DNA from: Turicibacter faecis
Lineage (GTDB): Bacteria; Bacillota_I; Bacilli_A; MOL361; Turicibacteraceae
Direction: 5' to 3'
NCBI RefSeq assembly: GCF_037076425.1
Contig: NZ_AP028127.1
Span: forward strand, 1,084,001 to 1,148,000
Length of the DNA: 64,000 nucleotides
Shown here: in pieces, positions 29,712 to 38,264 of the stretch
Layout: each line of letters starts with the position of its first letter
Numbering within the stretch: position 1 is the stretch's first letter
Program-made: the position numbers and the translations under genes
The notes under the pieces: generated by a model
What the model was told of the DNA's origin: nothing
Seen by the model: only the letters and a program-made list of their open reading frames with translations
Databases searched by the model: none

Positions 29712-30017
29712 TTGTTATTATCAGAAATTAAAGTATCCAAGACACCAATGACACTTTCTTTAGTTGAAGGAGACTCGATTCATGAATCATTAAATGGTCT
29801 TCTTGACCGATTAGTGGCTACCTTTAATGAGGATGAGTTTTATCAGTTAACACAAGGACTTTCAATGGAAGAAAAGTCAGCATTTATTCAATCGTATATC
29901 TTTGAAAACTTAAATGAACAGGGGATTCGAATGAATAAAAAGGAACTTGCACATATTTTGAAGTTATGTCGTGATCTTGTTGATGAACTCGTAGATATGC
30001 AAGCACAAGAAGCATAA
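29712..30017 (+). CDS. Hypothetical small acidic helical protein
   Basis: About 101 residues, soluble, mainly helical and acidic (LNGLLDRLVATFNEDEFYQL, ELAHILKLCRDLVDELVDM). No family is recognised. The frame opens at ATG 29676, but GAGGGGGG at about 29698-29705 is well placed for TTG at 29712. It ends in its own terminator, so it is monocistronic. Confidence 0.6.
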   Translation: MLLSEIKVSKTPMTLSLVEGDSIHESLNGLLDRLVATFNEDEFYQLTQGLSMEEKSAFIQSYIFENLNEQGIRMNKKELAHILKLCRDLVDELVDMQAQEA

Positions 30018-30021
30018 ATGA

Positions 30022-30053
30022 AAAAGGACACTTATTGGGGAGTGTCCTTTTAT
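30022..30053 (+). terminator. Terminator after the 29.7-kb gene
   Basis: AAAAGGACACT (30022-30032) pairs perfectly with AGTGTCCTTTT (30041-30051). Confidence 0.85.
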
Positions 30054-30101
30054 CGTCCACGGGATGAGATTTTTAAAATAATAATAAGGGAGGTTCAGTG
30101 A

Positions 30102-30626
30102 ATGATAAGAAAAGTGCAAACAGATGAATACGGGCTATTAACCGACTTTTTATATGAGGCCATTTTTATTAAAGAGGGAGATGTCCCTCCAGATCGCGCC
30201 ATTGTTTATGAGCCAGAACTGTCACTTTATGTTGATAAATTTGGTGAATCTAGTGACGACGAGGCCCTCTGTTATGTCTTAAATGGCGAAGTAGTTGGCG
30301 CCATATGGGTACGAATAATGGAGGATTATGGCCACATTGATAACCAAACGCCTTCCCTCGCCATGTCCGTTTTAAAGCCATATCGCCATCAAGGAATTGG
30401 TCATCAACTACTACAAGCCATGCTCGATCTACTGGCGAAAAAGGGATATACCGGCGTCTCCCTTTCCGTCTCAAAAGAAAATACCGTCGCCATCCACCTC
30501 TACCAAAAACTCGGATTTATCACCCTCCAAGAAAGAAAAGAAGACCTCCTCATGATGTGCTACCTGGGTTCCCTGCGCCACGTGGGACAATCTTTGATTG
30601 GCATCGTGGCTATCCCCCACTGGTAG
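30102..30626 (+). CDS. GNAT-family N-acetyltransferase
   Basis: A 174-residue acetyl-CoA-dependent acyltransferase. The acetyl-CoA pyrophosphate-binding motif is PYRHQGIGHQLLQAMLDLL (Q/R-x-x-G-x-G/A) at about residues 93-111, followed by GVSLSVSKENTVAIHLYQKLGF, the conserved motif B. The acceptor substrate is unknown. The natural protein probably ended close to MMCYL; the last about 20 residues and the stop codon are supplied by the first unit of the hairpin repeat array that begins at 30566, so the C-terminus has been replaced or extended. Confidence 0.85.
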   Translation: MIRKVQTDEYGLLTDFLYEAIFIKEGDVPPDRAIVYEPELSLYVDKFGESSDDEALCYVLNGEVVGAIWVRIMEDYGHIDNQTPSLAMSVLKPYRHQGIGHQLLQAMLDLLAKKGYTGVSLSVSKENTVAIHLYQKLGFITLQERKEDLLMMCYLGSLRHVGQSLIGIVAIPHW

Positions 30627-31367
30627 GGAGTGGTCCCCTGCGCTAAGGAGTGAGAGAAACGAACTCCTAGCTATCCTCCACTAGTAGGGAATGGTCCCCT
30701 GGCGTACGGGGCATAGCCCGTACATATCCTCAACTGCTAGGGGGTTCCCTGCGCCACGTGGGACAATCTTTGATTGGCATCGTGCCTATCCCCCACTGGT
30801 AGGGAGTGGTCCCCTGCGCTAAGGAGTGAGAGAAACGAACTCTTAGTTATCCTCCACTAGTAGGGAATGGGTCCCCTGGCGTACGGGGCATAGCCCGTAC
30901 ATATCCTCAACTGCTAGGGGGTTCCCTGCGCCACGTGGGACAATCTTTGATTGGCATCGTGGCTATCCCCCACTGGTAGGGAGTGGTCCCCTGCGCTAAT
31001 GAGTGAGAGAAACGAACTCTTAGCTATCCTCCACTAGTAGGGAATGGGTCCCCTGGCGTACGAGGCATAGCCCGTACATATCCTCAACTGCTAGGGGGTT
31101 CCCTGGCGTACGGGGCATAGCCCGTACATATCCTCAACTGCTAGGGAATGGGTCCCCTGGCGTACGAGGCATAGCCCGTACATATCCTCAACTGCTAGGG
31201 AATGGGTCCCCTGGCGTACGAGGCATAGCCCGTACATATCCTCAACTGCTAGGGAATGGGTCCCCTGGCGTACGAGGCATAGCCCGTACATATCCTCAAC
31301 TGCTAGGGAATGGGTCCCCTGGCGTACGAGGCATAGCCCGTACATATCCTCAACTGCTAGGGAATGG
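30566..31367. repeat. Tandem array of 14 hairpin-bearing repeat units
   Basis: Each unit has a left border GGTYCCCTGSG, an internal self-complementary segment, and a right border of the type TATCCYCMACTRSTAGGG followed by AATGG. Three internal hairpins occur. H1 is CCACG...CGTGG (about 32 bases, first at 30578). H2 is CTAAGGAGT...AACTCCTAG (about 28 bases). H3 is GTACGGGGCATAGCCCGTAC (first at 30704). The order is H1-H2-H3 three times (period about 176-177), then five more H3 units, four of them spaced exactly 54 bases apart (31108, 31162, 31216, 31270, 31324). There is no open gene and no cas-like or integrase-like gene nearby. A solitary copy interrupts the ISL3 transposase at 32329-32372. 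Confidence 0.9.
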
Positions 31368-31438
31368 CGATCGAGGTTATTTCAGAAATGACGGGGTTAG
31401 TTATAAACGATGTTAAAAAGTTAGCTAACAAATCATAG
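31364..31438 (+). pseudogene. Tail of a lost gene, possibly Rpn/PD-(D/E)XK transposase-like
   Basis: Directly after the array an open frame reads AIEVISEMTGLVINDVKKL and ends at TAG 31436-31438, before a terminator. This 'E-I-S-E-x-T-G-L-x-x-x-x-V-x-K-L' pattern resembles the C-terminus of Rpn-family recombination-promoting nucleases. The rest of the gene is missing, apparently replaced by the array. Family assignment is tentative. Confidence 0.45.
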
Positions 31439-31445
31439 AGTGGGT

Positions 31446-31476
31446 AGAGCCTTCTTACGGGAAGGTTCTTTTTTTG
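31446..31476 (+). terminator. Terminator of the lost gene
   Basis: AGAGCCTT (31446-31453) pairs with AAGGTTCT (31462-31469), followed by a T run. Confidence 0.75.
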
Positions 31477-31566
31477 TTTTGAAACGGCATTTTTTTAAAG
31501 GCTCTTTGTCAAATCGTGTGGGTGAATAAAATCTATACATGTAATCAAGAGGAATTAGGCCATTCT

Positions 31567-32903
31567 TTAGACGGCTTGGTTCCTCTTCTTTTTTTGTTCA
31601 AAAGTGTATTTATGAATAATCAAAATTCTTGCTTTGAAATGGTAGAAACTACGGTATCCGAAGGCAATACGTTTAATGACTTTAATGTTATTGTTAATTC
31701 CTTCGAGTACTCCATTGGTATAAGGAGTTTCGATAGTATTTTTGACATAATCTTGATAATGAGTGAGTGTTTTTAAAGCTGTTTTCATTTCGTGTGAAAG
31801 CAGGTCAGAGGGGTGTTGAATGGCATGATGAAATATTTCAAGGTTACGAAGTTTAATAGCCTGTTGGACAGTTTGGTAGAAATCATAAGTCTCCTTTAGT
31901 TCAGGGTCTAGGGCTAATAAAAAGTCAATAATTTCTTGTTGAGAGATCATCTTTTTGAAGCAGTTGGAATAGAAGTAATGAGTGGCACTAAGATCTTCTT
32001 GGGCTTTTAAGAGAAGTCGCCAATAATGTTTGAATTTATTATAAAACTCTTTATTTTGATTCATGAAACGAATGCGTGTTTTATTAAGAGCACGAGAGAC
32101 TAGTTGAACGATATGAAATTTATCTAAAACAATCTTAGCCTTAGGGAATACCTCTTTAATGAGTGTCATATAAGGGGCGTACATGTCAATGACGACGTGG
32201 GTTACACCTTCACGAGCTGCTTTAGAAAATCGCATAAAATAAGTCCTTAGTGTACTTAAGCGACGGTCTTCAACGATATCAATTAGCTTTCCATTGGACG
32301 CATCACAAAAAATGAAGGACATTGCTCCGTTCCCTACCAATGGAGGATACATGCTTCGCATGGCAGGTGACCCTCGGCCGATTTAACCGACTTAAACTCG
32401 TCAAAACAAAGAACTTTTGGGAGAGAATTAAAGGGAAGCGGCTGTTCTTCATAGGAAGAATGAATGACGCGGTTAACGGTTGAATGAGAAACGTTAAGCT
32501 CACGTGCAATATCTGTTTCGGATTTCTTATGACTAGCTTCTAAAAAGATGGCTTGTTTTACGGGAGTGGAAATAAAACAATTAGGGTTAACAAGAGATGT
32601 TTCTAGGGTAAATGTTCGGTCACAATGACGGCATTTATAACGTTGTTTTTTTAAGTCTAGATAAGCATCAAATCCGGAAATTTTGACTAGCTTAATACGT
32701 GAAGTTTTGAAGCCGTGTTTAATGATATTTGAGTCAAAAGAATGACCACAGTGGTAGCAATGAGTCGGTTGAAAAGAAAGAGTTCCCAAAATAAGTTTAG
32801 AACGAACATTCTTAATCTGAGTTTCTTGGATACAATTTTTTGAAAAAGTAATATTTTTATCTTTTAAATCAAGTAAAGTTGAGATACAATTAGTGTGAGA
32901 CAT
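31567..32903 (-). pseudogene. ISL3 transposase gene split by a 44-bp hairpin insertion
   Basis: The first part (32903 down to 32373) has the ISL3 zinc-finger region CYHCGHSF, YKCRHCDRTF, a helix-turn-helix (TDIARELNVSHSTVNRVI) and FDEFKSVKSAEG. The second part (from 32328 down to 31567) resumes at GAMSFIFCDASNGKLIDIVEDR and carries the DDE core (VVIDMYAPY, KIVLDKFHIVQLV) and the end GVLEGINNNIKVIKRIAFGYR. Removing 32329-32372 restores the expected KSAEGAMSFIF junction in frame. The insert is 44 bp, so it shifts the frame and adds a stop. Total length would be about 430 residues, normal for the family. Confidence 0.95.
32329..32372 (-). repeat. Solitary copy of the hairpin repeat unit inside the ISL3 transposase
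   Basis: On the transposase strand the insert reads GGTCACCTGC, then the hairpin CATGCGAAGCATG, then TATCCTCCATTGGTAGGG and AAC before the host GG. Its borders match those of the 30.6-31.4 kb array, but its internal hairpin is different. The insertion point is exact because the surrounding coding frame is known; the end is ambiguous by two G/C bases, which may be a 2-bp target duplication. Confidence 0.88.
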
Positions 32904-33221
32904 AAACCCAATCCTTTCGTGTTTTTTTGGTCGATTACATTGTATAGAATTTGGGACGTTATGTCTCTTTTTTTGTACTTATTTTTTAATTCCAATAAAA
33001 GAGGTGTGGGCATCACCCACACCAAATATTATAGAACCTTTTTAAAAAGATGGGTATAGGTTGCTAAAATCTGACATAGGTATAAAGAGAATGCGTATTT
33101 TATGGAAGATTTTGTGTTCGTTCAATGTCGTGATTCGGCTTTTTTTAAGAATACTTTTTATCGAACGAATTTTTTGATGAAGGATGGACGCTTAATCTTG
33201 TACATCAGGGGGGAATGGGTG

Positions 33222-34508
33222 ATGAAATCAACGTTAGTTTCGAAAGATTTTATGTTAGTGGTCATCGGACAAATCATTTCGTTATTTGGGAATGCGGCGT
33301 TAAGGTTTGCTTTGCCATTGTATTTACTAAACTTAACGGGCTCTTCGGCAGTTTACGGGACGGTGACAGCTTGTGCGTTTATTCCGGCTATTTTATTATC
33401 ACCTATTGGTGGAATCGTGGCGGACCGTGTGAATAAGCGCAATATTATGGTTTTGTTAGATTTTGCGACGGCGCTCCTTCTCGTCCTTTTTTTAGGAATC
33501 GTCGATGTATGGAATCCTGTCGTTTTGATTGCTCTTACGTTGATGATATTATATGGAATCGCCGGGGCTTACCAACCATCCGTACAGGCGAGTATCCCCG
33601 CGCTTGTTCATGAAGATGAGGTGATGGTTGCCAATGCGATCATCAATACGATTAGCTTTTTTTCATCGTTAGTCGGACCTGTCGTTGGGGGGATTTTGTA
33701 CAGTGTCTACGGATTAAAACTTATTTTATGGATGTGCATGGCCTGTTTTGTGATATCCGCTATCATGGAAGTTTTTATCAACATTCCATTTGAACGACAG
33801 GACTCTAGAATGGGGTTGTGGAAGACGGTTCGCGAGGATCTGTTAACAAGCTTTCACTTTATCAAAAAGGACAAGCCCATCATTGGGAAAGTCCTAGTCA
33901 TGACATGCGGGATTAATTTGTTTTTAGCGTCCATGGTGATGGTCGCCCTGCCTTACTTAATCACCGAAGTATTGGATCTTGGAACTTTACCGGTGAATAG
34001 TCTTTATGGATTTGCTGAAGGGGCCCTAGCTGCTGGGGGACTTGTCGGTGGGATTTGTGCCGGAATTTTTGCCAAAAAACTCCCCGTTCAAACGGCGGGA
34101 ACGATGCTCGTTTGTTGCGTCTGTTGCGTGTTTCCACTCAGTGTGTTTCTTCTTGTTTGCTCCTCGGGGCTTGTAAACTACTTCGTTTTAACGGGATGCT
34201 GCTTTTTTATCATGATGTTTTCAACGATTTGTACGGTACAAATGATGAGTTTCGTTCAAAAGGAAACCCCTTCTCACCTCGTTGGAAAGGTGGTCGCCCT
34301 AATCATGACCCTTTCAATGTGCGCGCAACCGCTTGGCATGGCCCTATACGGAATCCTTTTTGAGGCATGCCAGGGCATTGAGTTTATCGTTTGTCTGATG
34401 GCTGGAGCCATTTCATTGGTGATTGCCTTAAAAACTTGTACGATATTTCATCGTTTTGAAGAAGACCTTGGGGTTTTTATTCAGGGAGAACAACGGGAAA
34501 ATTTTTGA
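33222..34508 (+). CDS. MFS transporter (macrolide-efflux-like)
   Basis: A 428-residue permease with about 12 membrane spans. The MFS loop 2-3 motif is GGIVADRVNKRNIM (G-x-x-A-D-R-x-x-x-R/K). The start MKSTLVSKDFMLVVIGQIISLFGNAALRFALPLYLLNLTGSS is typical of the MefA/EntS-like group (NreB, macrolide efflux). The substrate cannot be told from sequence. The frame opens at 33102, but AGGGGGGA at about 33208-33215 fits the ATG at 33222. It is monocistronic with its own terminator and lies directly beside the ISL3 element. Confidence 0.87.
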   Translation: MKSTLVSKDFMLVVIGQIISLFGNAALRFALPLYLLNLTGSSAVYGTVTACAFIPAILLSPIGGIVADRVNKRNIMVLLDFATALLLVLFLGIVDVWNPVVLIALTLMILYGIAGAYQPSVQASIPALVHEDEVMVANAIINTISFFSSLVGPVVGGILYSVYGLKLILWMCMACFVISAIMEVFINIPFERQDSRMGLWKTVREDLLTSFHFIKKDKPIIGKVLVMTCGINLFLASMVMVALPYLITEVLDLGTLPVNSLYGFAEGALAAGGLVGGICAGIFAKKLPVQTAGTMLVCCVCCVFPLSVFLLVCSSGLVNYFVLTGCCFFIMMFSTICTVQMMSFVQKETPSHLVGKVVALIMTLSMCAQPLGMALYGILFEACQGIEFIVCLMAGAISLVIALKTCTIFHRFEEDLGVFIQGEQRENF

Positions 34509-34544
34509 ATCGCTCTGTCAGAAAGGTTTAAAATAGAAGATAGG

Positions 34545-34579
34545 AAAAAATAGGACGGTTTTTTAATCCTATTTTTTTT
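34545..34579 (+). terminator. Terminator after the MFS gene
   Basis: AAAAAATAGGA (34545-34555) pairs with TCCTATTTTTT (34567-34577). Confidence 0.8.
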
Positions 34580-34721
34580 ATTTTTAGTAGTCAACTCCAT
34601 CATGGGGGAGCAGGTGCTTTTTAAAACGGTGGGTGATGGTAGGTTTAAACAGGTTGTTGATTGAATCTTCTAATCAAGTATGATACGATAATAAAAATTT
34701 AGATCAAGGGAGGAATGCGTC

Positions 34722-35276
34722 ATGACCCTTCAACAGGTCGGAACACGAAAGATGGAGACCGAGCGGTTAGTCTTACGCCCCTTTCAGGTACAGGATGCAC
34801 AACAGATGTTTGAAAATTGGGCGAGCGATGAGGAAGTGACACGCTTTTTAACATGGCCTACCCACGAATCGGTACAAGTAACGAAACAAGTGCTTGAATC
34901 GTGGGTGTCATCCTATTCTAATCGGGACTATTATCAATGGGCCATCGTATTAAAGAAAACGGGACAAGTGATTGGAAGCTTGAGTTTAATGAACGTTAAC
35001 AACGAGACGGCAAGCGCTGAAGCGGGCTACTGTATTGGACGTGCGTATTGGAATCAGGGAATCGTAACAGAAGCCTTCAAGGCGATGATTTCTTTTGGGT
35101 TTGAACGGATAGGTCTTGACCAACTAGAGGCCTATCACGATGTTAAAAATCCGGCTTCTGGACGTGTGATGCAAAAATGCGGACTTCAACCGTGTGGTCA
35201 ATGTCTTCGTCCTAATCCAAAGGGAGAAAACGGCGTCGTATGGTGTGAAAAATACATCATCAAATCACCGAGATAA
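34722..35276 (+). CDS. RimJ/RimL-type GNAT acetyltransferase
   Basis: A 184-residue N-acetyltransferase of the RimJ/RimL group (Acetyltransf_3): METERLVLRPFQVQDAQQMF at the start, AEAGYCIGRAYWNQGIVTEAFKAMI as the acetyl-CoA site (residues about 105-130), then EAYHDVKNPASGRVMQKCGL. These enzymes acetylate ribosomal-protein N-termini or small amines; the target here is unknown. GGGAGG precedes the ATG. A terminator follows immediately. Confidence 0.9.
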   Translation: MTLQQVGTRKMETERLVLRPFQVQDAQQMFENWASDEEVTRFLTWPTHESVQVTKQVLESWVSSYSNRDYYQWAIVLKKTGQVIGSLSLMNVNNETASAEAGYCIGRAYWNQGIVTEAFKAMISFGFERIGLDQLEAYHDVKNPASGRVMQKCGLQPCGQCLRPNPKGENGVVWCEKYIIKSPR

Positions 35277-35304
35277 AAAAGCGAGGCATGCCGCCTCGCT
35301 TTTG
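35277..35304. terminator. Terminator after the RimJ-like gene
   Basis: AAAAGCGAGG (35277-35286) pairs with CCTCGCTTTT (35294-35303), nearly symmetrical and so possibly bidirectional. Confidence 0.85.
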
Positions 35305-35453
35305 TTGTCATAAACAGAGTATGAAAATTTTGAGAATTGGATGATGCAACGTTGTTGAATGTGTGACTCGTCACGTATCAATGATTAAAAAATGGCATAG
35401 ACTAATAATAGAACGCTAACATTCTATTTTATTTGGTGAAAGGAAGGGGTACA

Positions 35454-35701
35454 ATGCGTGGGCTAATGTGGATGATGTATGTTGCCTTACTGACTGGAAG
35501 TTGTGTCATGATTGATCTTCATCAATTAAAAAAAGACGGGATCTTGACGAAGGTGTTGTTGTCGAAGGGATGTACTTAGGAATGTGTCTTAGTGTTGTTT
35601 TAGCGAGTGTGCTTCATTTTAATGTATGCCTTGGAATATTCCTAGGACTATTAGTCGGTGGAACATTTGGATTCTCCTTACAAACGAGTAAGAATAAATA
35701 A
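35454..35701 (+). pseudogene. Frameshifted small membrane protein
   Basis: GGAAGGGG precedes the ATG. The first frame encodes a membrane span and then KKDGIL. The frame then has to shift by one base to continue as DEGVVVEGMYLGMCLSVV and a second span pair (IFLGLLVGGTFGF), ending at TAA 35699-35701. The two parts together make a protein of about 80 residues, similar in style to the small membrane protein at 43775. As read, translation stops at 42 residues. It could be real decay or a one-base sequencing deletion near 35545. Confidence 0.6.
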
Positions 35702-35708
35702 AGATAAG

Positions 35709-35738
35709 AAAAAGATGATTCGGGGGGATCATCTTTTT
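35709..35738. terminator. Bidirectional terminator between convergent genes
   Basis: AAAAAGATGAT (35709-35719) pairs perfectly with ATCATCTTTTT (35728-35738). The right arm touches the stop codon of the minus-strand gene. Confidence 0.85.
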
Positions 35739-36408
35739 ACATTCCAAGGTAGTCCATGTATTCAGGAATGGTCATGAGGGGCTGTTGTAGCTTAGTTTTT
35801 ATTTCTTCAGAGACGTTATTTTGTAACACGAGTTCTTGGCCTGCGGCTTCAACACTTTCTAACCAGACATTGACTTTTTGAAGGACGTCTGGATTTTTGC
35901 TTTTTAGTAATTTTCCACAGTTTCGGTAAATTTCAAGAATCGGTTCGGCACACGCAACAGAGGCGCGTAAGACATCAAAGTTATTTTCTCCTGGAAATCC
36001 AGAATTAGAGAGGATGACGATTTTTTTAGGGGTTGAGTCTTGATTTTTCATATCGAGGTGACCGTTGGTTTCCATCATTTGTGGGACTTTTAATGGAATG
36101 AGTCGATCAATAAAGTTTTTGAGAAGGGCGGTCATATTCCACGTATAAATCGGGGTTGCAAAACAGATAATATCTGATTCCCGGTATAGGTTTAATAGAT
36201 GTTCCATTTCGTCGGCAAGTACGCAACGTCCTGGTGTTTTAAACCAACAGGCAAAGCATCCTTGACATTGAAGGATTTTGTAATCTTTTAAATAAACGTG
36301 TTCAATTTCGGCTCCTGCAATGGCTGCTCCTTTTAAAAAAGACGCGGCGATGAGGTGAGTAGCGCTCGCCTTACCTGCAGGGCTACCGTTAAATACAGTA
36401 ACTTTCAT
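35737..36408 (-). CDS. NADPH-dependent FMN reductase / flavodoxin-like protein
   Basis: A 223-residue flavodoxin-fold oxidoreductase. The N-terminal FMN phosphate loop is FNGSPAGKASATHLIA (residues 5-20). LQCQGCFACWFKTPGRCVLADEM is the cysteine-containing segment shared by iron-sulfur flavoprotein-like reductases. FATPIYTWNMTALLKNFIDRLIP is the second FMN-binding region. The start is ATG 36408 with AGGAGGAAAC upstream on the minus strand. Convergent with the small membrane-protein pseudogene. The electron acceptor is unknown. Confidence 0.85.
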   Translation of the reverse strand: MKVTVFNGSPAGKASATHLIAASFLKGAAIAGAEIEHVYLKDYKILQCQGCFACWFKTPGRCVLADEMEHLLNLYRESDIICFATPIYTWNMTALLKNFIDRLIPLKVPQMMETNGHLDMKNQDSTPKKIVILSNSGFPGENNFDVLRASVACAEPILEIYRNCGKLLKSKNPDVLQKVNVWLESVEAAGQELVLQNNVSEEIKTKLQQPLMTIPEYMDYLGM

Positions 36409-36745
36409 GAATAGTTTCCTCCTTTTTACTGCTAAATGAGCGGTTTGATGAACCTCGAAAAGTATACCATCGACGCATTTAAAAGACTATCCACGGGTCG
36501 TAGAGGCATGATTCGCTGCGAGTCGCTAGTGAAGGCGATGTCGTTTTTTATTTCCAATAAAGGTGTTTTGAAGAAAATAGGGGGGGCTAAGGCTGAGTTA
36601 GGGTTTTTTATTTTATTTGGGTTTACAAATGATGGGAGAATACTCTAATAGTATTAGGTAACAAGGGTTGCGTAACATTTGTTTCTTAAAAAATGAAGAG
36701 GTGAGTACGTTAGGATGATATGAATGAAGAAAGAAGGTGTTTGGT

Positions 36746-37174
36746 GTGCCACCTAAAGTTAAATATACAAAGGATGAGATTATTTGGGCAGCACTGGATC
36801 TCGCACGAGAAGGTGGGATTCGCTCGGTGACAGCAAGAGGATTAGCAGAGCGACTAGGGTGTTCAGTGAACCTATTTTTGGCCTTTTTGAGAACATGGAG
36901 GAAGTCCTCGAAGCGGTGCTTAAAACGGCTAATCAGTGATATGAGTCTCGGTTAGAGGCGGGGATTTCTTCGGGTAAGTATCCACCTATGCGATGGGGGC
37001 GGCTCTGCTTGCCATCTTCTTCTTTTTACGTCAAATGAGACGATAGGTTGGAAAGATCACGAACCGTTTGAGGAATGTGAGACGGTTGTGAAGAAGTGGT
37101 CTTACTTGATGAGGGGTCACTTTTTTTGTAAGAATTTTAATTTTATAGGAGCAAATCGATGTCTTTTCAACTAA
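36746..37174 (+). pseudogene. Decayed TetR-family regulator
   Basis: The first 35 codons from GTG 36746 give a good TetR helix-turn-helix (YTKDEIIWAALDLAREGG, SVTARGLAERLGCSV). The frame then has to shift near 36870 to read PIFGLFENMEEVLEAVLK, passes a TGA near 36939, and needs further shifts to read AMGAALLAIFFFLRQ and ETIGWKDHEPFEECETVV. Several frameshifts and a stop make it a true pseudogene. It may once have controlled the alpha/beta hydrolase gene that follows. Confidence 0.75.
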
Positions 37175-37288
37175 AATGAAGAGTTTTAGCATAGAATATA
37201 AAGAAACAATGAGTCGTCAAGAGAGATTTTTTTTAAACATAAAGGGTCAAAACTGGATGGAATCAAAGTGGTGAATGGAGAGGATGAA

Positions 37289-38074
37289 ATGTTAGTCTTT
37301 GATGAATACGGAAACTGGGAGAATCCGACGCTATTGTTGTTACATGGCGCTGGCGTTTTGGATACCTTTTCTGCTCAATATGAAGCGTTTAATGATTATC
37401 ATTTAGTCGTGCCTCATTTATCTGGAGCTGGCGAATCGGCCCATCTTCCATATGAACCGAAGCAAATGGTAGCAGAACTGATTGCGTTAATGGATCATTT
37501 ATCAAAAGAAAAAATCGGCGTGATGGGGCATTCACTCGGTGCCCAACTGGCGTTGTTACTGGTGACGACGTGTCCCGAACGGTTCGCGTTCGCTATTTTT
37601 TTAAGCGCCTGGGTGAATCCAAGCGCCTGGCGTGTAAAGATGTATGAGAGTGTCGCTCCGTTAGGGGCAAAATGGTTACATTTAAAATGGGCCATCCGAC
37701 TTCAAGGAACGTATTGGCATTTAACACAGCAACAAATCGCCTATATGTGTAAGTATTCTCAACACATCACGCCGGCGGTCTATCGCTCGTTTTTTCAGCA
37801 TACGGTCGTGTTGGCCGACCTTTTGGAGTATGACACGTTATCATTACCGATGCTTGCCATCTGCGGTGATCAAGAGATCCGTGCGATGAAGGAATCCCTT
37901 CGCCTACTGGCGAAAAATCCGTATTGTCAGACGATCATTTTAAAACGAGCGGGACATGATTTTGTCATGAAAAAGGCAACAGAGCTCCATCCAGTGTTAC
38001 GAACCTTTATCTCTGCCACTATGCAGGGACAGGAGGCATCAAAAGGGGGGTGGTCGCATGAAGCGACTTTATAA
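37289..38074 (+). CDS. Alpha/beta hydrolase
   Basis: A 261-residue hydrolase. The oxyanion-hole loop is LLLHGAG, the nucleophile elbow GHSLGAQ (Ser at about residue 80), the acid in ICGDQE and the general base His in AGHDFV, so the catalytic triad is complete. The substrate is unknown. The frame opens at GTG 37268, but GGAGAGG fits the ATG at 37289. The pspC-like gene overlaps its 3' end by 17 bases and a flavodoxin gene follows, forming a three-gene operon. Confidence 0.88.
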   Translation: MLVFDEYGNWENPTLLLLHGAGVLDTFSAQYEAFNDYHLVVPHLSGAGESAHLPYEPKQMVAELIALMDHLSKEKIGVMGHSLGAQLALLLVTTCPERFAFAIFLSAWVNPSAWRVKMYESVAPLGAKWLHLKWAIRLQGTYWHLTQQQIAYMCKYSQHITPAVYRSFFQHTVVLADLLEYDTLSLPMLAICGDQEIRAMKESLRLLAKNPYCQTIILKRAGHDFVMKKATELHPVLRTFISATMQGQEASKGGWSHEATL

Positions 38075-38264
38075 AACGCGTAAAGGAAATATGGTTGATG
38101 GGGTGTGCGGAGGAATCGCAAACTATTTAGAGGTAGACCCGACGATTATACGTCTGCTTTGGGTGGCGTTTTGTTTCTTTTATGGCGGAGGATTTTTGGC
38201 CTACCTTATTTGCATGATTATTATTCCAAGGGAACCGCTCGATGAGGAGAATAAGGGGGAATGA
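38058..38264 (+). CDS. PspC-domain membrane protein
   Basis: A 68-residue PspC-family protein: MKRLYKTRKGNMVDGVCGGIANYLEVDPTIIRLLWV is the family signature, followed by one membrane hairpin (FCFFYGGGFLAYLICMIIIP). Such proteins take part in envelope-stress responses. It overlaps the upstream hydrolase gene and shares ATGA with the downstream flavodoxin gene, so all three are translationally coupled. Confidence 0.92.
   Translation: MKRLYKTRKGNMVDGVCGGIANYLEVDPTIIRLLWVAFCFFYGGGFLAYLICMIIIPREPLDEENKGE

Larger units (their letters stand above)
31500..33038 (-). mobile_element. ISL3-family insertion sequence (inactivated)
   Basis: A 1539-bp element. The left end starts GGCTCTTTGTCAAAT, and the right end on the other strand starts GGTTCTATAATATTT; both continue to GTGTGGGTG. 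It is flanked by a perfect 8-bp duplication TTTTTAAA (31492-31499 and 33039-33046). It contains one minus-strand transposase gene of ISL3 type, broken by a 44-bp insertion, so the copy cannot move by itself. Confidence 0.95.

Noticed and set aside
31091-31345. Minus-strand 84-residue open frame with a perfect 18-residue tandem repeat
   Set aside because: It exists only because the 54-base period of the hairpin array is divisible by three. There is no ribosome site, and the repeat is explained by DNA structure.
30566-31367. CRISPR array
   Set aside because: The changing segments are palindromes shared between units, not unique spacers, and no cas genes are present in the window.
30566-31367. 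Integron-type attC array
   Set aside because: No cassette genes between units, no integrase, and the core-site sequences of attC are absent.
36436-36648. 70-residue plus-strand frame next to the flavodoxin gene
   Set aside because: No ribosome site and no family-like pattern; it overlaps the upstream region of the minus-strand gene.
36929-36947. TGA in the decayed TetR gene as a recoded codon
   Set aside because: The same gene also needs several frameshifts, so simple decay explains the stop.
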